NCBI GenBank assembly: GCA_012516125.1
Contig: JAAYXB010000010.1
Coordinates: 79,984 to 131,450 of the forward strand
Origin: Bacillota bacterium
GTDB taxonomy: Bacteria > Bacillota > SHA-98 > UBA4971
Direction of reading: 5' to 3'
DNA: 51,467 bases
Positions within the stretch are counted from its first letter, which is position 1. Each line of letters starts with the position of its first letter. The notes under the pieces were generated by a model. It did not search any database. It saw only the letters and a program-made list of their open reading frames with translations, and was not told where the DNA came from. Positions 32,170 to 38,622 of the stretch are shown here, piece by piece. The translations under genes were made by a program, and so were the position numbers.

Positions 32170-33258
32170 TCACCCCATGACCAGCTGCAGCTTCTCGTTG
32201 GGGATCCTTCCCGGTATCCTGCCCCTCTTGGCGATGGGCTTGCCGGCGACCTCTTTTAGGTCGAGGGTCATGTCGATCGGGGGTGCCTGCGAGATGAAGC
32301 TACCCACCCCGAACGCATGCGCCCCGGCCGCCGCAAGTTCCCGGATCTTGTCGGGATACAGCCCCCCGGAAACGAAGATTTTCACGTGGTTATACCCGGC
32401 CTGGTCCAGGCGGGCGCGGACCTCGGCCACAAGGTCGGCCGTCACTCCACCCCGCTCGCCAGGTGTGTCCAGGCGGACCCCGGCGAGGTGTTTCCCGAGC
32501 GCCTCCGCGACCCGCAGGGCTTCCTCCGCCTCGTCCTTGAAGGTGTCAACCAGGATGATCCTCGCGGCATCGGGCGGCATCAGCTCGTCGTAAGCCTTGG
32601 CCACCTTCACTGTGTCCCCCACGATGAGGAAGATCGCGTGCGGGACGGTGCCCGATGGCTCGCGACCGAGGAGCTTTGCCGCAAGGATGCAGCTTGCCCC
32701 ATCAATGCCGCCGATGACCGCAGCGCGCTCCATGACAGGCGCCACTGCCGGGTGGACGTGCCTTGCGCCGAAGCATATGACCTGCCTGTCGCCGGCAGCC
32801 TCCTTCACCTGGCGCGCAGCGGTGGCCCACCCGCTGGAGCTTGCGAGGAACCCGAGGATGGTGGTCTCGAACATGCCGAACTCCTCATAGGGTCCCTCTA
32901 TCCGCATCACGACATCCTTGGGGGCAAACTCCCCGCCCTCGGGGACTGACCACACTTTGACCTGTTTCCCTTCGAGGAGGTGAAGCACTTCTCCGACGCC
33001 CGCAAGTATGCCGGGTTTACGCGGAAAGATCTCACCAACCACGGGTGTTCGGCCGAGGTGCAGCTTGTCCAGGATCTCGCGCGTCCTAACGAAGTAGATG
33101 TCGGTCGTGAGGCCCCGACGGATCTCGTCGTGTTGCGCAGAGTAGAACCGCGTCTTCGGGTCTACGCGCACGGCCCGGACATCGTCAAGGGTGCGGATCT
33201 CGCGGATCCCGCCTGTGGCATCCGAAGCAGGTGTATGGCCACTCGCGTTCTCGGGCAT
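32170..33258 (-). CDS. pncB: Nicotinate phosphoribosyltransferase
   Basis: This 362-residue enzyme matches the NAPRTase family in its short bacterial/archaeal form. Recognisable parts are the start FYSAQHDEIRRGLTTDIYF, the central CFGARHVHPAVAPVMERAA (with a catalytic histidine region) and the phosphate-binding end FVSGGLYPDKIRELAAAGAHAFGVGS. It converts nicotinate and PRPP to nicotinate mononucleotide for NAD salvage. ATG at 33258 is chosen because AAAGGAG stands eleven bases upstream; an ATG at 33282 lies before that site. It is monocistronic, with an extended -10 promoter upstream. Confidence 0.93.
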   Translation of the reverse strand: MPENASGHTPASDATGGIREIRTLDDVRAVRVDPKTRFYSAQHDEIRRGLTTDIYFVRTREILDKLHLGRTPVVGEIFPRKPGILAGVGEVLHLLEGKQVKVWSVPEGGEFAPKDVVMRIEGPYEEFGMFETTILGFLASSSGWATAARQVKEAAGDRQVICFGARHVHPAVAPVMERAAVIGGIDGASCILAAKLLGREPSGTVPHAIFLIVGDTVKVAKAYDELMPPDAARIILVDTFKDEAEEALRVAEALGKHLAGVRLDTPGERGGVTADLVAEVRARLDQAGYNHVKIFVSGGLYPDKIRELAAAGAHAFGVGSFISQAPPIDMTLDLKEVAGKPIAKRGRIPGRIPNEKLQLVMG

Positions 33259-33370
33259 GGCAGGGTATTCTCCTTTCATCATCGGCGCATCATCATCGGC
33301 GCAGGGTCGGCGGGGGCTACTAATGAACTAAAACTGCCACGATGTGGGAGCACGCCCCAACTCAACCAAG

Positions 33371-33379
33371 ATTATACCA
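33371..33379 (-). promoter_or_regulatory. Extended -10 promoter element of pncB
   Basis: On the minus strand TGGTATAAT provides a TGN-TATAAT extended -10; the -35 region is poor. The leader would be about 105 bases. Confidence 0.45.
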
Positions 33380-33451
33380 CGGACGCCCACCAAGTGGAAC
33401 GGGTTAGCTGCGGTGCAGTGGCCTGCGAAGCGGCCCCGCGCACGGCGGGGG

Positions 33452-34069
33452 TCAACAGCGACGAGACGTCTTCAGCCCCTCGCTCTGCGCCGACCAGCGG
33501 CCGTCATAGACCCGGACGTACGTTTCGTAGAATCTGAGGACTTTCCTTACGTAGTCCCGGGTCTCAGGAAATGGGATGCGGTCTATCTCCTCAATCCGTC
33601 CTGTCCAGCGCGCTGTGTCCAGCCATTTTCGGACGTTCCCGCGCCCAGCGTTGTACGCGGCGAGCACGATCACCTTGTCGCCCCCGAACTCGCGCTCGAG
33701 CGACGCCAGGTACCACGTTCCGATGCGAAGGTTAGTCCTGGGATCGTGGAGCATCTCGGGGTCGAACCGGTCCATCCCGAGTTCCTGGGCCACCCATCTG
33801 GCGGTGTCTGGCATCACCTGCATGAGGCCGCGCGCGCCTTTCTCGGACACCACATGAGGCCTGAACCTGCTCTCCACGCGCATGAGCGCGGTCACGAGGA
33901 ACGGGTCCACGTTGTGTTCGGCGCAATACTGCGTCACGAGATCTTTGTAAGGAGTTGGATACGCTCTCTCCAGGTACCACCTGGAGTGAAAGAAAAGGTA
34001 GAGGCAGAGGAGCACGCCGAGAAAAGTGAGCGCCCACCGCGCCGCCCGACGAAGACTGATTACTGCCAC
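33452..34069 (-). CDS. Membrane-anchored lytic transglycosylase (SLT domain)
   Basis: This 205-residue protein has an N-terminal membrane anchor (residues 13-28, ALTFLGVLLCLYLFF) and a soluble lytic transglycosylase domain. The catalytic Glu is in ALMRVESRFRPHVVSEKGARGLMQVMP-like sequence near residue 65, with later motifs AYNAGRGNVRKWL and ETRDYVRKVL. It cleaves peptidoglycan between MurNAc and GlcNAc to form anhydro ends. It follows coaE on the same strand by 150 bp, as SLT genes often do near coaE in Firmicutes. The extreme C-terminus is Ser/Arg-rich. Confidence 0.93.
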   Translation of the reverse strand: MAVISLRRAARWALTFLGVLLCLYLFFHSRWYLERAYPTPYKDLVTQYCAEHNVDPFLVTALMRVESRFRPHVVSEKGARGLMQVMPDTARWVAQELGMDRFDPEMLHDPRTNLRIGTWYLASLEREFGGDKVIVLAAYNAGRGNVRKWLDTARWTGRIEEIDRIPFPETRDYVRKVLRFYETYVRVYDGRWSAQSEGLKTSRRC

Positions 34070-34220
34070 GCTCTCACCATCCTGGGGTCGCGTTCGTTAC
34101 TATTCGATATACATCTCGGCGGCGGTCTATTCGCATAGCAGCTAACATGACGGCAAGCGATTCCATGCCGCCCCGCGCGGCATCACGTCGCGCCGCGCCC
34201 GTCGCGTCACGCCAGTCGCG

Positions 34221-34826
34221 TCAAGTCCGTCGCAGGTTTGCGTCGAGCCGGTTGAGGATCAGCTCCACCTGCCGCGCGGTATCTTCCGGCGCGCCAGAAT
34301 TGTCCACCACGAAGTCTGCCCGGCGGGCCTGCTCTTCAAGGTCTGTCTGCGCCTTCACGCGGTCGAGGGCCTCCCGGCGCGAAAGGCCGTCTCGCGCCAT
34401 GATCCTCTTCACGCGCACCTCTTCGTCAGCCGTCACGCAGATGACGCAGTCAACTAGCGAATCGAGGCCGGCCTCATAGAGGACAGCGGCGTCCACCACG
34501 ACAAGGGAGTGCTCGCGGGCGGCCTCCCGGACCCGCTTCTGGGTGGCTTCGCGAAGCCGGGGAAACATGATCCTGTTCAGGCGGGCAAGGGCATCGGAGT
34601 CGCTGAACACGAGCCTGCCGAGAGCCCTGCGGTCGAGGGTGCCGTCGTCGCGGCGGAACTCGGACCCGAACTCCCGGATGATGGCCTCGAGCGCCGGCTC
34701 GCCGGGCTCGACGAGCTCGCGCGCTATCTGATCCACGTCGATGACGAAAACCCTGACGCGGCGCGCTAGCTCCGAGGAGACGAGGCTCTTGCCGCTTGCG
34801 ATGCCGCCTGTTACGCCGATGATCAC
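34221..34826 (-). CDS. coaE: Dephospho-CoA kinase
   Basis: This 201-residue kinase begins IIGVTGGIASGKSLVSSEL, with the P-loop, and carries DVDQIARELVEPG and VVDAAVLYEAGLD, all typical of CoaE. It phosphorylates dephospho-CoA in the last step of coenzyme A synthesis. GTG at 34826 follows CGGAGG by eight bases. The order polA, (beta-barrel gene), ytaF, coaE resembles the polA-mutM-ytaF-coaE order of Bacillus. Confidence 0.95.
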   Translation of the reverse strand: MIIGVTGGIASGKSLVSSELARRVRVFVIDVDQIARELVEPGEPALEAIIREFGSEFRRDDGTLDRRALGRLVFSDSDALARLNRIMFPRLREATQKRVREAAREHSLVVVDAAVLYEAGLDSLVDCVICVTADEEVRVKRIMARDGLSRREALDRVKAQTDLEEQARRADFVVDNSGAPEDTARQVELILNRLDANLRRT

Positions 34827-34947
34827 CGCTTTAGCCTCCGGGTGTGCCAGAAGTCACGCTGTGCCAGAAACCACGCGTGGAGAGATTCGCGGAAGACCCG
34901 CGAATTCCTTCATGTTGCCCCTCCAGCGTCTAGGCAAGACCCGCCTG

Positions 34948-35904
34948 TTATCTGAGCCTCATGAGCCCGAGCAGGATAAGGATGCCGCCAGGCACCTTTT
35001 CGAGGCCTGGAGCAAGAGCACTCATCTTGATCCTCCGCCCGATGGTGATGCCTGCGCTCACGAAGACGAACTGAGTGGCGCCGGCAATGAGCGGGGTCAA
35101 GGTGCTCGAAAGCCCCGCCATCCCGGCTCCGAACCCCACGCCGAGAGCGTCAATGGCGAGGGCGAGGCCGAGGAGGAAGGCCTCACCCGGTGTAAGGGTA
35201 CCGGACGAGTCGAGGTCCGCGCGTGCAGGCTCGTCGAGAAGGCCGGGCACCATGGCAAGAGATCTCACAAGCCGTGCACGCCACAAGAATGCACCCGGGG
35301 TCTCGCGACTTTCGGCTGCCCGCACAGCTGTGCCTCCCGTCTCGATCCTGCCGCCGTCGCCCATGGCTTCGGCATCATCGTTACCCTCACCTGTGCCTTT
35401 CTCTTCAGAAACAGGTTTCCTACAAGCTCCACTCGCAATCCCGTTTCCGGCTTCGCTCTCAGACACAACGCGGCATGTAGCCACATCCATCTGTCTGCCA
35501 GCAACCTTTCCTGGAGCCTTCCCTCGTCTGTCGCGCCCTACAGTAGCCTGACGAGCTATCGAGAGGTCGGGCAGCTCCGGGTCTTTCGCTGCCACGTTCT
35601 CGTGCGCGGTCCCCGAGGCGCGTCGCGCTTCCCCCGCCGGTGCGGTTGACGTCTGCCCGCGCAACAGCATCCATGCCCCGAGCGTCATGAGGATGCCACC
35701 GCCGATCAGTCTACCCGCAATGGGAGTGAGAAATCCTGCGACAGCGCGCCCGCTGCCCACGGATAGGAACACAACCACAGCAGACACCACGTTCATCACA
35801 AGAAGCGAGCCCAGCGGCACCTTTATGCCGCGCAAACCCTCGGCCACCCCCGCAGCGAACCCGTCGATACTGACAGCAATCGCAAACAGCAAGACCGCAA
35901 GCAC
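34948..35904 (-). CDS. ytaF: Sporulation membrane protein YtaF
   Basis: This protein, about 318 residues, has the duplicated MntP/YtaF half-domain: LLFAIAVSIDGFAAGVAEGLRG at the N-terminus and LGLALAIDALGVGFGAGMAG in the second half. The conserved Asp residues are typical of MntP-type membrane proteins. YtaF is a sporulation-associated membrane protein of unknown function. Between the halves lies an unusually long hydrophilic insert of about 140 residues. The GTG start at 35904 fits homologue length; an in-frame ATG at 36015 would add 37 residues without family similarity. It follows the OMP gene and precedes coaE. Confidence 0.85.
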   Translation of the reverse strand: MLAVLLFAIAVSIDGFAAGVAEGLRGIKVPLGSLLVMNVVSAVVVFLSVGSGRAVAGFLTPIAGRLIGGGILMTLGAWMLLRGQTSTAPAGEARRASGTAHENVAAKDPELPDLSIARQATVGRDRRGKAPGKVAGRQMDVATCRVVSESEAGNGIASGACRKPVSEEKGTGEGNDDAEAMGDGGRIETGGTAVRAAESRETPGAFLWRARLVRSLAMVPGLLDEPARADLDSSGTLTPGEAFLLGLALAIDALGVGFGAGMAGLSSTLTPLIAGATQFVFVSAGITIGRRIKMSALAPGLEKVPGGILILLGLMRLR

Positions 35905-36234
35905 TCGCTGATCGCCCCTTCCACCCGCAGCCATCGCCGCTTTCGCGGCGGTCCCGATGGTTACGATACGGGGCGCGCGAGCAAAGGGTGCCTGTACGTA
36001 CACGCGGTGGGACATTGCCTACAGCCGCGCAAAACACGTCCCGCGGTGCCCTCGACTAGCAGGCCTGCAGGGCACGTACCACGGTACGGTCGCCTTGCTC
36101 AGAGTTGATCAGGGTCTCCGCCAAAAGGCGCGCTCGGGGAGAGGTGCGGGAGCCAGCACGTCCCCCCTATCCTCCTGCGATCCTGGGACCGCCGGTAGGT
36201 ATCGGCCACGTACCGCCCACACCCATCCAATAGA
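35905..36234. other. Region upstream of ytaF
   Basis: The interval holds the alternative, longer N-terminus of ytaF (to 36015) and then non-coding sequence ahead of the terminator of the beta-barrel gene. No clear ytaF promoter is seen. Confidence 0.4.
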
Positions 36235-36262
36235 GCGAGCCCCGGGAAATCCCGGGGCTCGC
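36235..36262 (-). terminator. Terminator of the outer-membrane beta-barrel gene
   Basis: A perfect 12-bp GC-rich stem, GCGAGCCCCGGG (36235-36246) with CCCGGGGCTCGC (36251-36262), has a four-base loop. On the minus strand it starts 24 bases after the gene's stop and is followed by TCTATTGG. The strong stem fits an intrinsic terminator despite a poor T-tract. Confidence 0.75.
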
Positions 36263-36285
36263 CAGAAGTCAGATTGCAGTTTCAA

Positions 36286-38244
36286 CTAGAACGGGATAGT
36301 TATCTTCAGCTTGTAGAGGTCGGTGTCAGGAGTGACGCTCGCGTTGCACAGCCACGACCACGGCCTATCCTCGTCAAACGCGTCCGTGCAGGACCACGGC
36401 AGGAGGGCACCCTTCCCGTAGCTGAGCACTATGGTGCTATCGCCAAGCTTCACCGTATACGCGACATCGAAGGTGCCTTGCTTCTTATCGGTCCCGTCGT
36501 AGGTGTAGCCGAGAGCAAGAGTGCTGTTCGACGACACGTTATAGGTGAACTTGTTGTGCACCAGAGTCCTGTAGTGCTCCTCACCATCGACGACACTCTG
36601 GTACTCAGTGCTCTTGCCACTCATCACGGCTATCTTGTCAGAGAACAGGTCATTCAGGGTGATGTTAGCCTCGGCGTAGCCGATGTACGTGGTCTGTGCG
36701 TTCTCCGAGGCGAGCCACACGCCCCTTGCGAGACCTGCCAGCAGAGTGTCGACCTGCTTGATGCCCGCGGGCACGAATGTCTGCTTGGCCTCGGCGTACA
36801 CCTGACCGTCGAGCCTGGTGTGCTCTGTGTGTAGGGTGTCCGCGGCGCTCACTGTCCCGCCATTCTCATCGTACCACTTCTTGAAGCAGTACTCGCCTGC
36901 TTCATACTGGGCGTCGCCTTGGATAACCACGCCTGCCACGGGCTTCACTGTTGCGGAGCCCTTGAGCTGGATACCAGATCCTGCCTCGTCCGCAAGGTTC
37001 GCGCCCATCCACTGGGCCTCGCCGGTCACGCTGAGGTTCTCGGCTGGATTGTACTCGACCTTGCCGGAAATGTTCTTCCGGTAGTCGTCATTCACAGGAG
37101 CATCCTTCGTCAGGAAGTCCTGGTACGAAGCTCCGAGAGTCACCTTCACGGGCTCGGACGGGTTGAACTCGGCCTTTCCATAAACCTTGTTGTAAGCCGC
37201 CGCCTCCAGTTTCCCGTCGTAAGCCACGCGGTAGTCGTCACCCAGCGTCAGCTTCACGGCCTGGCCGCCCACGTTGACGTTGGTGACCGCCTCGCCCTGG
37301 ATCTGACGCTTTCCGGCGAAGTCCGCGGCATCGCTCGAATCCCACCAGGGGCCAGGCGCGACCGCGTGGAAGTCCTTGGCGACTGCCCGCAGGTTCCCGC
37401 TCAGGGTGAAGTTGCCAGCTGCGATCCCCTTGAGATTGACTTCGTACGCGTTCACCGGGTCTGTCCACACGCCCTTGTTGTCGCCATTTTGGTATCTGCT
37501 CAGGGCGAGAGCGGCGGTGAACGTGGCACCTTCGGAGATCGGGAGCGGACCGGTCACATCAAACGCATAGTTCGCCAGAACGTACGGGTCATACCCGTAC
37601 TCCACCGGTTCATCCTCATCGGAGACTATCCCGTCCGCCTCAGTATCCTCCTTCACAGCGACTAAGGCTCCGACGGTGTGGCCACTTGCCAGCGCGTACG
37701 TCGCCCGACCCATCGCGTAGCGAGGATTCGCTGCTCCTGTCGGGTTCTGCGCTATGTAGTAGCTCGTGACCCCGATCCCGAACGGCTGGCCTGCGGCCTT
37801 GAACGTCGCGTAGCTGATGTCCTCAGTGTCAAGCCACTTCACGAGGCCGAGCGGGTCGCCGAAGCTTGCGAAGAAGTACTCGCCATCGGTCGCATCCGTC
37901 AGGCTGAGCGCAAGCGGAGCGCCCTTAAAGACGAAGAGGTAGTTGTCGTAGGGGTTCTGCTCGACTTGGAGCTCCTCGTCCTTATATAGCCGGAGCGGAA
38001 CGTGCGCGGACATCGCTTCGCCTTCGGCGAAATCGATATTCAGGTACAACGTTGAGAACCTGAGCAGGTCGACGCCTTTGTACTCATCAGTACCAGCCGA
38101 CGGGTTCTTTGAGTAGATGTCCCCGCCGTCATAGACGATCTGGCCCTCGTACTTGCCGCTCACCTTGAGAGTAGCGCCCATGGCCGGGACGGACATGGCC
38201 GCCACCAGGAGAACAGCGAGGACTATTCCCAGGCTTTTCCTCAT
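36286..38244 (-). CDS. Outer-membrane beta-barrel protein (porin-like)
   Basis: This 652-residue protein has a clear signal peptide (MRKSLGIVLAVLLVAAMSVPAMGA) and then alternating amphipathic strands throughout, ending in YKLKITIPF. A terminal phenylalanine and many Tyr/Gly turns are typical of outer-membrane barrels. There is no SLH domain, unlike OmpM of Negativicutes. The gene has a consensus promoter, a leader of about 270 bases, an AAGGGGG site seven bases before ATG, and a strong terminator, so it is probably highly expressed as a single gene. The family is not recognised; an abundant porin is the simplest idea. Confidence 0.75.
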   Translation of the reverse strand: MRKSLGIVLAVLLVAAMSVPAMGATLKVSGKYEGQIVYDGGDIYSKNPSAGTDEYKGVDLLRFSTLYLNIDFAEGEAMSAHVPLRLYKDEELQVEQNPYDNYLFVFKGAPLALSLTDATDGEYFFASFGDPLGLVKWLDTEDISYATFKAAGQPFGIGVTSYYIAQNPTGAANPRYAMGRATYALASGHTVGALVAVKEDTEADGIVSDEDEPVEYGYDPYVLANYAFDVTGPLPISEGATFTAALALSRYQNGDNKGVWTDPVNAYEVNLKGIAAGNFTLSGNLRAVAKDFHAVAPGPWWDSSDAADFAGKRQIQGEAVTNVNVGGQAVKLTLGDDYRVAYDGKLEAAAYNKVYGKAEFNPSEPVKVTLGASYQDFLTKDAPVNDDYRKNISGKVEYNPAENLSVTGEAQWMGANLADEAGSGIQLKGSATVKPVAGVVIQGDAQYEAGEYCFKKWYDENGGTVSAADTLHTEHTRLDGQVYAEAKQTFVPAGIKQVDTLLAGLARGVWLASENAQTTYIGYAEANITLNDLFSDKIAVMSGKSTEYQSVVDGEEHYRTLVHNKFTYNVSSNSTLALGYTYDGTDKKQGTFDVAYTVKLGDSTIVLSYGKGALLPWSCTDAFDEDRPWSWLCNASVTPDTDLYKLKITIPF

Positions 38245-38512
38245 TTTCTTTCCCCCTTACTGGTTATTTCTTGTCTCTTGTTGAGACCCCGGGGGAAACC
38301 TCCGTCATGAGTCACCTTGTTTCCTCACGACCTCGTGCGTTCCCCGAGGATCTCCGCTGCGTGACTTGTTCCAAAGTGTGCTGCGATAAAGCTACATCGT
38401 ATGCATGCGTATTCGTTTACTTAGCCGCGTAGCTAACCTCTGGGGTTTCACCTCCTTTCTGGCTACGTGGCTAAACTTGAACACACAAACAACAGTCAAA
38501 GACCGGGCTTCT
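38245..38512 (-). ncRNA. Structured 5' leader of the beta-barrel gene (unassigned RNA)
   Basis: The leader transcribed from the promoter at 38519-38547 is about 270 bases. It has a 13-bp stem with one mismatch, TTAGCCACGTAGC (about 38461-38475) with GCTACGCGGCTAA (about 38420-38433). The loop carries AGAAAGGAGGTGA, which would pair fully with the 16S rRNA 3' tail yet has no start codon at useful spacing. A stem GACCCCGGGGG with CCCCCGGGGTC-like bases lies nearer the gene. I cannot match it to a known riboswitch class; an attenuation or ribosome-standby element is inference. Confidence 0.45.
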
Positions 38513-38518
38513 TTTCCA

Positions 38519-38547
38519 ATAATATAGGGGACTAACTGGGATGTCAA
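38519..38547 (-). promoter_or_regulatory. Consensus sigma-A promoter of the beta-barrel gene
   Basis: On the minus strand, TTGACA (38542-38547) is followed after exactly 17 bases by TATTAT (38519-38524). It is among the best promoters in the window and lies about 275 bases before the ATG. Confidence 0.85.
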
Positions 38548-38622
38548 TGATTTCTCTTCGCTCCACACTGCCCCTATTATTCTACACGATGCCAAATTCT
38601 CCTTCTGCACTTTGAGGCCAAC

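Noticed and set aside
38400-38512. A known riboswitch (c-di-GMP, cobalamin, fluoride, yybP-ykoY)
   Set aside because: I could not match the conserved core of any of these classes; only a stem with an SD-like loop is visible.
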